From assembly GCA_021613535.1 (NCBI GenBank), contig CP075492.1, positions 2,480,001-2,544,000 of the forward strand: a stretch of DNA of 64,000 bases. Reading direction: 5' to 3'. The notes below the pieces were generated by a model that worked only from the letters and a program-made list of their open reading frames with translations, searched no databases and was not told the DNA's origin. A program made the translations under genes and the position numbers. The stretch is from Adineta vaga. Lineage: Eukaryota > Rotifera. Every line of letters begins with the position of its first letter. Position 1 is the first letter of the stretch. Below are positions 48,589-59,216 of the stretch, one piece after another.

Positions 48589-49539
48589 TTACATCATTGG
48601 TGCTGCTACTACATTCGGTTGGATATGTAGTGTTTTCATCACAAATGTCTTCAAGGGGTCTGTAAACAAAAATAAGCAAAACATTGTTGATACAGTTGCC
48701 ATATCCAAAAAAATATAACCTATCCGATCATGATATTTTACTGGAGTAGTAAAGAACGACATTACTATCATCACTACGTATGGAAAACAAACAGCAATCA
48801 AGGTCATCACTAATATTACAATACGACGAATCATTTTCAGTTCTCGTTTGGCTCGTGCTAAAGTGTTCGATGTGGTCACGTTATTCCCCATCTTTTTCAC
48901 ATATCGAATTAATTTAAAATATATCAACATAAGCATTGAGATTGGCACAGTATAATTCCATACGGTTCCATAAATAGTAGAGACAGATAGGTGAAGTTGA
49001 ATTTGACAGATTTGATTTTCCACCGTATATGTAATCTCATTAGTAAGAACACCTATAAAAGGGCATATAGTGCCGGATAGCCATGTTAAACAAATGAATA
49101 CACTTTGATATTCAACTGATTGAAACAATAGATGATTAGGATAAACAATAGTCATGTATCGATACAGAGCTTGCAAGAAAAACGAGAAGTTCAAAGCACA
49201 AAAGGCGGAATGAAAAATATAAACTCTAGCGATGCATAATGAATCTTGGTAGTGTATTTGTTTGAGATCATTTTGTAATGCGAATATTGCCATGGAAAAT
49301 GTCGAACAAGCCATAACAAGTGTAGCGAGAGATGTATTAGCTACTAGTAACATTGGAATAGTGTGACATGTTTTGTCAATGATGATAATGAAGAGAAAGA
49401 AGACGGCCACTATAATGACGAATACTGAGCAGATAATCATAAAAACATCGCCCGGAATAAACCAGAATTCAGTCGATATGGCTGTTGAGTTCTCAACAAG
49501 TGTATTTAATTCGATAGTAGTAGTAGTAGTTACAATCAT
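48589..49539 (-). CDS. Rhodopsin-like GPCR, intact
   Basis: A single exon encodes 316 residues with seven hydrophobic segments. The extracellular N terminus starts with a run of Thr and contains an NST glycosylation site. TM3 ends with LYRYMTIVYP (DRY changed to YRY), TM6 contains AVCFPYVV (the CWxP position), and TM7 has FTDPLKTF in place of NPxxY. Cysteines in LCIARV and NQICQI likely form the conserved disulfide. The divergent motifs are usual for bdelloid class A expansions. Ligand unknown. Complete, and opposite in orientation to the GPCR at 54.8 kb. Confidence 0.75.
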   Translation of the reverse strand: MIVTTTTTIELNTLVENSTAISTEFWFIPGDVFMIICSVFVIIVAVFFLFIIIIDKTCHTIPMLLVANTSLATLVMACSTFSMAIFALQNDLKQIHYQDSLCIARVYIFHSAFCALNFSFFLQALYRYMTIVYPNHLLFQSVEYQSVFICLTWLSGTICPFIGVLTNEITYTVENQICQIQLHLSVSTIYGTVWNYTVPISMLMLIYFKLIRYVKKMGNNVTTSNTLARAKRELKMIRRIVILVMTLIAVCFPYVVMIVMSFFTTPVKYHDRIGYIFLDMATVSTMFCLFLFTDPLKTFVMKTLHIQPNVVAAPMM

Positions 49540-51271
49540 GTCTTCAAAACAAGAAAATAAAGAATCAGTGCAAGTTTTGACAGGTGTTCATACAAATGCG
49601 ATATATCTTCCATCAGCCATGCATTAAATCATAATTTATTCCTTCTTCGAACGCATGATCTAGAATTAAATATGATGGATTATGACTTTCAAGAACTATA
49701 GAACTAATGAGTATAATATATATAAGTACCAGGAAAAATCTTTTCTTCTGAATCATTTCAAAATATATCGATCAAAAGAGAATACGTTCACGATATATAT
49801 ATATCACATTGACATGCGTATAATCTGCACAAGAATATTTTTTTAATATTATGCATGGATAACTATAATTTTTCTACTAATTTATATGCGTTGTTACTTT
49901 GCAACTAGATGTATTCAGATATAATTTTAAAAAAAAAAGAGTATTTTTTAAAAGAAACTACTTCCACTTGACTTATCTCACATTTATCAGAACATTGAAT
50001 AGAAAAAAAACGAACTGAGAAGACAAATTTTTAGCATTAAAGTTCTAAAATATGTTTTCTATTTGTCAAGCAATTAATGAATATAATCGAAGACTATATA
50101 TGAAGTATTGAAACTATTTTCAAGTGAAAATCAACACAACTACATGTTACTTTCTATTTTTAATAAAAGAAAACGTATTTTTTACAGCAAGTTATACAAG
50201 TAAGAAATGTTGTTGAATTCACTATTGAGAAAATGTTTTATTGTTTTTGTAGAAATGGTAACAAGAAACTATTCAATAGTTGTTACATTAACTTAGATGT
50301 AATATTTTCAATGTGAAATTTGAGGGTGGGTGTGGGTGTGGGCGTTCTCTCGATCCATATACACACCCACCCCTCAAGATGATCATATATTGAAATATTC
50401 ATTCCAGCAACATAATGAATGCATGGGAAGATAGTCCATTATCAGATCTCTTAGATATGATCTGATTTTTCTACTAAAACCTCTTCTTTAATGGAAAAAT
50501 TTGATCATTTTTCACGACATATTTCCAACATTACTCAATTTTAGTATAAGATGAACCCAAATATTTTTTTTTGTTTGAAAGAGCGTCAAAAACTGCAGGT
50601 CCCATGAGAGTCAGTTTTTTGAACGAAGCTGTTTTATTATCATATTAAAAAAATATCTATATATTGAATGAAGATCTATAGAGAATTCTGGTGGACAAAA
50701 AAAAGCTATTTTTGACCCTTGTTTAGTTCATATTTACGTCAAACATCAAGATATCGAGCTGATAATTTTATCACAGCATCCACACTATATCCCTAACCTA
50801 TGCTCCAAATTTCAAACTGTTTGAACGTACATGAGTCGAGATCGGTTTTTGAGGTGGGGGGCCTTAACTTCTATTCTCGATAATTTTAGAGTTCATGTTG
50901 CATAAAATAAGACTATTCATTTTCATAGTTTTATCAATATTTTCTTTTTTTTTCTCAAAATTATTTAATGGTTTTATTATTATTTTTTTTAGTTACTTAT
51001 AAACATGAAATGTTCTAACATTCATCAGTTTGAAAGATATTTCATATTATGGCAAAAAAGCTTATAATATAATGATTTAAAGAAGAGAAAAATGAATAAG
51101 CAGTGGGATATAATATAACCCAAAAAGTCACTGGGCGTATTTGTTAGAAACTTATTTCTATACAAAAATGAATATTTCCAAGAAATATCTAGGAAAGCAA
51201 AAAGCGTGATGGATAAGCTGATGTTATTTCAATATAGCATTTAGAGTTTATACAGATCCAAACGATATTGA
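49540..51271. other. Spacer with hairpin H13 and a dispersed-repeat-like block
   Basis: It contains H13 (50319-50378) and, at about 50585-50900, a block of higher complexity without an open frame. No gene supported. Confidence 0.5.
50319..50378. repeat. Telomere-like TGTGGG hairpin H13
   Basis: TTGAGGGTGGGTGTGGGTG faces ACACACCCACCCCTCAAG, with a short loop of about 20 nt. The right flank AAGATGATCATATATT resembles H10. Confidence 0.85.
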
Positions 51272-52898
51272 TCAATACAGTTCAGTACTGTTCAATCCTG
51301 ACCCACCAGTAATCAATATTTTTCCATTTGATAGTGCAGATGCTGTATGATCATTTCGTACAAAACTCATATTTGTAGTGCTTGTCCAAGTGCCTGTTGA
51401 TGGATCATACAGTTCAACACTGTTTAGGATGGAAATATCGTTCCGTCCACCTGTAACTAATACTTTTCCATTCCATAATACCGATGCTGTATGTTGATAT
51501 CGTGCAAAACTCATATTACCGGTGATTGTCCAAGTACCTGCAGATGAATCATATAGTTCAGCACTATTCAAAGTGCCACCACCCCATCCACCGGTAACTA
51601 ATACTTTCCCATTCGATAATACCGATGCTGTATGACCATATCGTGCAGAACTCATATTACCCGTGATTGTCCAAGAGTCTGTCGATCGATCAAATAATTC
51701 AGCACTATTCAAATAGGTCCCATCATCTCCGCCAGCAACTAAAACTTTTCCATTTAGCAATACCGATGCTGTGTGATAATGTCGACCAAAATTCATATTT
51801 GTAGTGCTTGTCCAAGTTCCTGCTGATGGATCGTACAATTCAGTAATATTTATATAAGCGATACCATCGAATCCACCAGTAATTAATACTTTGCCATTTG
51901 ATAATACCGATGCTGTATGAAGATATCGTCCAAAACTCATATTCGCGATCGTTGTCCAAGTGTCTATTGATGGATCATACAATTCACCACTATTTATGCC
52001 AACAATACTATAACGTCCACCAGTGACTAATACTCTTCCATCTGATAATAGAGATGCAGTGTGATAATATCGTGTAGAATTCATATTTCTGACGATTGTC
52101 CAAGTACCTATCGATGGATCATATAATTCGGCACTATTCAATCCGCCATTATCATATCCACCGGTAACTAATACTTTTCCATTGGACAATGTGGTCGCTC
52201 TATGCTCTCGCCGAGCCACATTCATATTTCCTGTTATTGTCCATCCTTAAAAAAATTGATCGACACAATAATGATAAACATTTCTTTATAAAATTACTTG
52301 AAATGATACTTAAGCCGAAATAATAAAACTATATAGGTTATAAATGACTAAGCCTTTTCAATAGTTTCATTTCTCTCGATTAAAAATATCTCAGAGTTGA
52401 TGGATATGTAGATAAGTTTTTCATCCTTACCTCTTTTACAATAATTTGTAACGGATAAAGGTAAACATACAGCTGATGGTGAACAACATGAATTAACAAT
52501 ACATATGGAATTATTTGATGCACAACTATATGTCACATTATCACATAATTCTAATATTGAACATTGAATTGCAGGAGCACAATAACTAAGACTGTTGTTC
52601 ACTGTTTGATAATTAAAACAAGGTGTTGGTGATAAAGAACAAGTCTGATTATCAAGTGATGTGCCATTACATTGTTGTAAAGAACAATTTAGTGTTGGAT
52701 TTGATGCGGAATGATTTGATGTTGATAAGGTGAATTGGATACTAATATTATTTTCTTGACAAAAATAATTAGATGATTGAATAGTAAGAGCTGAAAAACA
52801 GATTTCAATTATGAAAAAAAACTAATAGTATACAAGTTTTTGTAACCTTTTAGAGATAGAAGAATGAAAATAAGAATGGGAAATGTAATCAATGGCAT
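51272..52898 (-). CDS. Secreted Cys-rich plus seven-blade kelch protein
   Basis: Exons 52847-52898, 52431-52790 and 51272-52245 (introns 56 and 185 nt) join in phase to 461 residues. The first exon is just a signal peptide (MPLITFPILIFILLSL). Exon 2 is a Cys-rich domain with 14 or more Cys (CSPSAVCLPLSVTNYC). Exon 3 holds seven kelch repeats of about 47 residues, each with HTASVLSNGKVLVTGG and SAELYDPSTGTWT. The seventh stops at TELY, and exon 3 opens with a lone WTITG strand, so the N-terminal strand probably closes the last blade. This layout resembles extracellular galactose-oxidase-like kelch proteins. No copper ligands are identifiable, so an enzyme role is not claimed. Confidence 0.75.
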
Positions 52899-53280
52899 AG
52901 TTTTTTATGAAATGAAAGACAATTGCTTTGCGAATTTTAAGAACATAGAATTGTTTCTTTTATTATTTTGTAATCGAATAGTAAGGAGAAAAAGAACACT
53001 TTATTTCGTCCAAAATCGATCACATTCGTTCTTTTCTTACCTTTTATAAAATGAAAATCACAAATTTTTTTTATGAATTATGCTGGTTGTTGGATTCTGT
53101 TTAATTGACAATAGTAAAAGAAAATATTTGTGTTTCATGATTTGAATTTTGGACGCGAGCATAACATATTCTTTTCTTTCGCACAATGTTACATTTCGAA
53201 GTAACCAATGAAACGAAAAATTAAACATTTAATAAATTACTTGTCTGTGAAATATTTGTTTCATTAATATACTAACATTT

Positions 53281-53625
53281 TCAAACTTTCGTCGTAATTA
53301 CATTTGTATATGCTGTATAAAGACCAAATCGATTATGTAACATTCCAACATCATGAAATTTTGATGATAATGAACTAAATTATTTAAAAAAAGCTCATTT
53401 TTATATCTATATGCATCTTATGAAAGTCTTACGTTGAAGTTAATACACCTAATAACAAAGAAAAACCATCATTTATATTAACTTTCTAATTGTTAATTGA
53501 TTTATGGCGATAAAAAATTGAATAATTACCAAGTTTGATTTCGTAAAACATAATTACTTGCAGATAAACATTGTTTACGAGTTATATTTGATAAAATATG
53601 ATGGACCAATAACATTCAAGGAATA
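53281..53625 (-). pseudogene. Coding-like fragment with two introns, family unknown
   Basis: Minus-strand pieces (LLVHHILSNITRKQCLSAS onward, LGVLTST, then SLSSKFHDVGMLHNRFGLYT) have protein-like composition and splice sites between them. The last junction is in phase. It ends at a TGA at 53281. No start was found, and I do not recognise the family. Confidence 0.3.
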
Positions 53626-53787
53626 GTTTCATAATAGAATCATTTTCTCGTTTTCTATAATAATAATGATCAGAATACAATACATTCTATTTCTTTCTTT
53701 TTGAGTCACGGATGATGTCATGTACTTTTTGATTATCTGATGCAATATGAATGTCAATGAAGAAATAAAGTGTTATGAAGAATATTC

Positions 53788-53858
53788 GGGGACATGGCTT
53801 AATGGTAGAGCATTCGACTGCAGATCGACCGATTCCCGGTTCGATTCCGGGTGTCCCC
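53788..53858 (+). tRNA. tRNA-Cys (anticodon GCA)
   Basis: A 71-nt cloverleaf. The acceptor stem GGGGACA pairs with TGTCCCC, the D-arm is GCTTAATGGTAGAGC, the anticodon loop CTGCAGA has GCA at positions 34-36, and the T-arm is CCCGG-TTCGATT-CCGGG. The anticodon stem has four pairs and a T-C mismatch at 27-43. There is no intron and no encoded CCA. Internal A and B boxes for RNA polymerase III are present. Confidence 0.9.
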
Positions 53859-53864
53859 TTTTTT
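53859..53864 (+). terminator. RNA polymerase III T-run terminator
   Basis: A run of six T directly follows the tRNA 3' end. Confidence 0.7.
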
Positions 53865-53924
53865 CTAGCTTTTTTTCTTTATTGTTAATGAAGAATATGT
53901 ATATTCAGTTTGTACTACAATATA

Positions 53925-53993
53925 AGGATGAGAAGGGTGGGTGTGGGTGTTATCATTTTCTGTCTGAGGAGACACTCACACCCACCCATCCAT
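53925..53993. repeat. Telomere-like TGTGGG hairpin H14
   Basis: The left arm GGATGAGAAGGGTGGGTGTG extends to 53950. The right arm is CACTCACACCCACCCATCC. It lies about 65 nt downstream of the tRNA gene. Confidence 0.85.
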
Positions 53994-54803
53994 CATATAA
54001 AGACTCTTTAGATTTAAAATCAATTGAACAAAGTCAAATATTTTAACATGGATCAAATGCAAATCGAATAAGATATTTTGAATTTGTTGAATCCTGTTCA
54101 TTGGATCAATAAGATACATTTTTAAAACTTTTTCCACGATTAGAATCAATGAGAACAAAAACAGAACGAAGAAGAATATTTCCAGATTATTCTTAACTTA
54201 TATTACAAATATTCCGTAAGTTTGTTTAAAATTCAATTAGAACATCAATAGTTCGACAGTTTTCTGTTTATCTATCTGACTCAATATGAAATGAACTAAT
54301 TCAATTTCAAAACAATATAATATTCCTTGAAATTAAATTAAATATCAAAAGAACGTTCTTAATCCACACTTTTATATAGACTCTGATGAATATTCACAAT
54401 TTCTACGCAAAAGAAAATGCGACATTTAGAAACACATATTTTATCAATTGCAAAACATATCTTTCACGCTTGTCTATTAGAATATGACAGATTGAAAAAA
54501 ATTCTTGAAACGTTGATGAAAATAAATTCTTTTTTTTCAATTTGATGTATAATCATTTATTAAAAGGATATTATAAATATTTCAATGCTGAGATCTTCAC
54601 TTTTTTATTGGTGAAATTTATTGAATAACAACTCTTCAGATCGCATAATTGTCAAATTTTGATAAGAATTTCTTTTTTTATCATATAATAAAATATTAAT
54701 ACTTTTTTTTTATTTTGATGCGTTATGACCTAAGCAGATGAGTATAAAAACGCATGATGTTTTAGTCTTTTTCTTATTTAATTGAGTTATACTGGAATTT
54801 CAA
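53994..54803. other. Spacer, possibly with F-box/LRR-like debris
   Basis: Short pieces such as LFPRLESMRTKTERRR near 54115-54190 recall F-box/LRR debris, but they are too weak to annotate. The rest is AT-rich promoter-like DNA. Confidence 0.35.
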
Positions 54804-55757
54804 ATGGGAAATTTTCCTTCTCAACAATCGAATATTCCATATTTTTGGCCAAAATTTGAATTTTCATTATTTTTAATTGGTATCATTCTTTCTATTCCTT
54901 GTTATTTATTTGTATTTTATCATCTTTTAACTGAAAAAACAGCTCGACAAAGTCTTCATAATCATGCAATTTTATTATTATTATTTTATAATTTTCTCAT
55001 TGTTATATTTGATTTACCAATGACGTTAAGTTTTAATCGTTTTGGTTATGTTTCACCATTTAATGAAATTATTTGTCTCATTTGGCAATTTATCGATAAT
55101 GGTCTATGGTATGGTACACTTTCATTAATGTTTTGGGCATCATTTCAACGGCATATTCTTGTATTTCATACAAAATTAATTTCAACTACACGTCGACGTT
55201 TATTTGTTCATTATATTCCATTAATATTCTTTTCTCTTTATACACCAATAATTTATGTTTATTTAGTTTTCATTCAATCATGTGGAAAAATTTATACTGA
55301 AACAGCAATTCTTTGTGGTGGAATATGTTTATATATAAATGCTCCTGTTTGGTTACAATTATATGATTCATATATTAATTATATATTACCTATTCTTTTA
55401 ATTCCTCTTTGTAGTATAACACTTTTATGTCGATTTGTCAAACAAAAACAACGTTTACAACAAAATGTTACATGGCGTCAATGTCGAAAAATGATCATTC
55501 AAATAACATTGATATCAGCAGTTTATATGATTTTTGATCTTCCTGCTGTTATTGTTTTTGTTGTGCAAGTATCTGGTCATCCAACATTTGGAAATGATAT
55601 TTGGTTTCCATATTTAGCACGTATGACATTAGTTCCTTCAATAATGATACCATTTGTTACGCTATTAGCATTACCTAAATTAAAAATGAAGCTTGGCAAC
55701 TTATGCTTTTGGAAGCACAATCAACGAGCTGTTTTTCCAGGAAGTACAACATATTAA
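54804..55757 (+). CDS. Rhodopsin-like GPCR, intact
   Basis: A single exon encodes 317 residues with seven hydrophobic segments. TM1 starts at FSLFLIGIILSIPCY and TM2 has LLLLFYNFLIVIFDLP. TM3 ends FWASFQRHILVFH, where the DRY position is FQRH. TM6 has AVYMIFDLPAVIVF, and the last helix is followed by LLALPKLKMKLG, a helix-8-like basic stretch. FQRH and the Trp-rich TM3 (WQFIDNGLWYG) mark a bdelloid receptor subfamily distinct from the one at 48.6 kb. Ligand unknown. A TATA-like AAAAAC region and short 5' UTR precede the ATG; no introns. Confidence 0.75.
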   Translation: MGNFPSQQSNIPYFWPKFEFSLFLIGIILSIPCYLFVFYHLLTEKTARQSLHNHAILLLLFYNFLIVIFDLPMTLSFNRFGYVSPFNEIICLIWQFIDNGLWYGTLSLMFWASFQRHILVFHTKLISTTRRRLFVHYIPLIFFSLYTPIIYVYLVFIQSCGKIYTETAILCGGICLYINAPVWLQLYDSYINYILPILLIPLCSITLLCRFVKQKQRLQQNVTWRQCRKMIIQITLISAVYMIFDLPAVIVFVVQVSGHPTFGNDIWFPYLARMTLVPSIMIPFVTLLALPKLKMKLGNLCFWKHNQRAVFPGSTTY

Positions 55758-56009
55758 GAATTATATATTTTGATGTTGTTTCAGTTTTGTATTTATTTCA
55801 AATCATCTTGTAGAGGGTGAGCGTGAGAGTTTGAATAAAGATTAAATAGTTATAAATTCTTTTTAATGTCATTAATACGCATATCGCTTTGATGAATATT
55901 TAGACCAGATTCATTACGTTTTTACGACTTTTGATCACAATCGAATTCCAAAGATTCTTTTGATGAGCATATTTAGACTCAAGTATAGCTATAGCAATTA
56001 CCGTTGTTA
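55758..56009. other. Spacer
   Basis: 3' flank of the GPCR, with a lone GAGGGTGAGCGTGAG arm at about 55813 that lacks a partner. Confidence 0.4.
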
Positions 56010-56440
56010 TAAGTTGTTTATCTATAGTGACAGGAGATGTAAGTACACTTCAGTGATTTACCATTGGTTAATTTTATAACAGCATTGTTTGATGAGAAAC
56101 CAGGTGAATATTGAAAATGATGCACTCTCATATCAATTGGACCATATCTATGAATATACGATAGATTAGGAAATTAAATATTTAATAATAAATATGCTCA
56201 CCTGTTTAGTCCAAGGCCATATGATAATTGACTTTAGAAGAATATTGACTACTAAATAAATATTCGTCACCTTTCGATATTTGAATAGGTACACAACGAA
56301 CGTTAGACTGTGTATTGTTATTCTCGAGAGCACTCGTTTCTATACCAACAAAAGCTGTAAAGAGTGATAAAATTTGATGATTTAATGATAATGTTGTAAT
56401 ACGTTGTTCAACTGTTGAATTCTCTCTATGATATTGAAAA
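56010..56440 (-). pseudogene. VIT/vWA-type (inter-alpha-trypsin-inhibitor-like) protein fragment
   Basis: The minus strand encodes TVEQRITTLSLNHQILSLF, then TAFVGIETSALE and VPIQISKGDEYLFS, which matches the linker after the vWA domain in VWA5A/ITIH-type proteins. A further piece (MRVHHFQYSPGFSS, then AVIKLTNGKSLKC) follows. It has an upstream splice acceptor at about 56438 but no preceding exon before hairpin H15. Probably a gene scrap. Confidence 0.4.
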
Positions 56441-56528
56441 AGAAAATAGATCAACACAACAAACTAACTAATATTACTTTTCACTTTTTATACTATGTTT
56501 TCCGTGTTGTAATTCTTGTATTAAAGCT

Positions 56529-56600
56529 TTAGGGTGGGTGTGGGTGTATCTTCTTCTTTCGCATCTACAACCTCACCCACACCCACGCCCACACCCTCAA
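56529..56600. repeat. Telomere-like TGTGGG hairpin H15
   Basis: TTTAGGGTGGGTGTGGGTG faces CACCCACACCCACGCCC followed by ACACCCTCAA. It lies about 90 nt upstream of the VIT-like fragment on its 5' side. Confidence 0.85.
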
Positions 56601-56825
56601 TTCATCAATGAATTTGGTGATTGATGTCACTTATTCTTATAATACTGGAAGTTATTCGGATATTGGGAATGTCAATCATTTTGAAATTAAAGTAACTGGT
56701 TACATTATTTGAAGGGTATCTTTATGGCTTTTTATCAGAACAAAATATAGTTTAACTATTCTTTTCATGACTATATTGTTTTAATAATCATTTTGGTTCT
56801 TTTCTAACTTTCATTTTTCTATACG

Positions 56826-56951
56826 AAAGATTTTCTACTATTGCTCATCGTTTGAATATAGTTGCAAAATGTGATTATATTCTTGTATGACATAATAGAA
56901 CTATTCGAGATTTCGATACAGTTACAAATATTTTAAATAAAATAAAATAAT
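56826..56951 (+). pseudogene. ABC transporter C-terminal fragment
   Basis: The frame reads STIAHRLNIVAKCDYILV, then an in-frame TGA, then HNRTIRDFDTVTNILNKI and a stop. The IAHRL H-loop and the following CDYILV strand are diagnostic of the end of an ABCC/ABCB nucleotide-binding domain. No Walker or signature motif precedes it. Confidence 0.6.
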
Positions 56952-58229
56952 TTAATATAAATAAAAAATGTCCATTTTTTTGTTACAAAGAAATTAAAAG
57001 TCCCATTTAAGGGTATTGTGTTGTGACTGATGCCAAACTTAATCAACAGCAATATAGATAGAATATAAGTACAATTGAATTGATGAAAAGTATATCATAA
57101 ACGATAATCGTTTTGTCAATAAAACGATTTCAGGCATTCACTATGATGGTTTGGTACGCTTTGCCGACGCTGATGTTTTCCAAAAACTTCTTTCCTGATT
57201 AAAACCAATCAATGTCTTAGCCCACTAAATCAAGCCGTTCGTAACGCACAACAAAAAGACAACAGTGAATAGACTCTCTTGAACAGATTATGAATACATA
57301 AATAAGAAAAGACAAAGAACCCAGTAATATGATAATGAATGACAAAGGTATAAATAACTGAATCTTTTCGGTAATCTAATTAACACTTATCCGAAAAAGA
57401 ACTGCTACAAATAGGCTTGTTCACATACATCTATTTATTGTTTGATATTATTCAACTTTAATCATTAAATCAATTGGAAAAAAGGAAAAATCTGTATTTA
57501 CCTTTGAAGTATAACGAACTCTTTCAATATTTACTTTTTCCGAAGAAAGTGAATTAATTTGGTAAAAACCAATCTGTTCCAATTTTGGCAAAATTGAATA
57601 TTTTTCATATTTGAAATGATATCTATTTATTAATTTAAAAAAACTGCTGATCTATGCTGAATATCTATCTTTAATTGTAATTATTTACATTCTGAATAAA
57701 ATATAATGAGAATCAACAAAAATACGATATAACATATTCTATAAGTTACACTCGCAAAATACAAATAAAAAATAATAAATCACTATGCGATTAACTTTGT
57801 TAAAAAACTATCCCATTGAAACAATATTAAAAGTTATTATACGGAGAAAACGTGAACTTTTATTTTGAAAATGATTGGTTTAGGTGAAAAACACGAAACT
57901 TGTATTTCTGTTATAGATTATCGAAGAAATTTTCGATTTTATATAGTAAAAGATGATGATTATTTTAAAAAGTAATATCGATCTTCTTTATTCTCAAATA
58001 CACCCACATATTTCAGTGAATTTAGTTAAAAATCCAAATATATGAAAGTTGATTGTGCAATTACCTGTTATTACACAATAGCAGCGTACGATTGTGACAT
58101 TACTTTTCGTAGCAACAACCACGTCAATTCTGCACTATATAAATACTCATTTTTTTCTTCATTGCTATAGAACTCTTTTTATAAATAGATTTTCTAGACT
58201 ATTTTATCAATTCATTATATTATTATATC
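56952..58229. other. Spacer without a supported gene
   Basis: Very AT-rich. Two weak coding-like pieces (near 57120-57200, ISGIHYDGLVRFADADVF; and near 57870-57975) are not assignable. Confidence 0.4.
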
Positions 58230-59216
58230 ATGGTTGCGATAACTCGAGCCACATTAGCACGACAACTACAACCATCAAATATCAAAACGGTTAAATCACG
58301 TGCTATAAGAAAAAAAGTTAACAAACAAAAGAAGAGAACAGTTAGAAAACAAACAGCACCATCATCTTCATCATCTAATGTCATTACCAATAATACAACT
58401 ATTTCTGTACCATCACAAGCATACAATGATGTTTTAGGCAAAAGTAACATTACTGATGCTTTGGCATATGATTGTCATTGGAATCCAGTTGGAAGAGAAT
58501 ATGATCTTGGAAGAGATGGAGCATTTATGGGATTTAGTATTCTCATTGCACAATTCTACGCTGATTGTCAATTCAATGATACTGCAATGCAAAAACCAAT
58601 TGATGAATTGAAAATGAAAGGTTTTCAAGTGAAACATGTGAAAACGGAATATGAATGTATCAAAGAACTTGCATCAAATCAATATCAAGTTGCATGGATT
58701 ATTAGTAATAGTTCCATTCAAAATGCAAATTTTGTTCCATCTCTAACAGCATTTCATTCCAATGGTGGTGCAATATTTCTCTTTGCTGATAATACACCAT
58801 ACGTTAGTCATGCCAATGAATTTCTTGGTAAAAAATTTGGTGTTACTGTGGAAGGAAATTATTGGGGTGGAAATACAATGACTTATGAAGAAACTGGTCA
58901 TCGACAGAAAGGACATTTTGGTCAACATGATATCTTTACTGGAATCAAAAATTTATTTGAAGGTATCACTATCTGTCATCCAGTGTATTCAACTGCAGCA
59001 AGTCGTAAAGTATTTGTTCCTATTGCAACAGCTACGGACGGTGAAACCAGTATTGCTATATATGATCCACCATCAAGTTCAACATCAAATGAAGGACGAT
59101 TATGTTTAGATTGTGGATTCACAAAATTATATATTAATTGGGATTCAGCAGGAACAGCTCGATATATTGTGAATGCAAGTTGTTGGCTTCTACGAATCGA
59201 AAATCGTTTTACATAA
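58230..59216 (+). CDS. GATase/ThuA-like domain protein with basic N terminus
   Basis: A single exon encodes 328 residues. Residues 1-45 are Lys/Arg-rich (RKKVNKQKKRTVRK), a plausible nuclear or nucleic-acid-binding signal, and are followed by a Ser run. The rest is one alpha/beta domain with flavodoxin/amidotransferase-like strands: GFSILIAQFYADCQF, QVAWIISNSSIQ, then GGAIFLFADNTPYVSHANEF and GRLCLDCGFTKLY. No Cys-His-Glu triad is placed as in true amidotransferases, so catalytic activity is doubtful. I have seen this domain next to vWA proteins in other eukaryotes, but have no function to offer. Intact. Confidence 0.55.
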   Translation: MVAITRATLARQLQPSNIKTVKSRAIRKKVNKQKKRTVRKQTAPSSSSSNVITNNTTISVPSQAYNDVLGKSNITDALAYDCHWNPVGREYDLGRDGAFMGFSILIAQFYADCQFNDTAMQKPIDELKMKGFQVKHVKTEYECIKELASNQYQVAWIISNSSIQNANFVPSLTAFHSNGGAIFLFADNTPYVSHANEFLGKKFGVTVEGNYWGGNTMTYEETGHRQKGHFGQHDIFTGIKNLFEGITICHPVYSTAASRKVFVPIATATDGETSIAIYDPPSSSTSNEGRLCLDCGFTKLYINWDSAGTARYIVNASCWLLRIENRFT

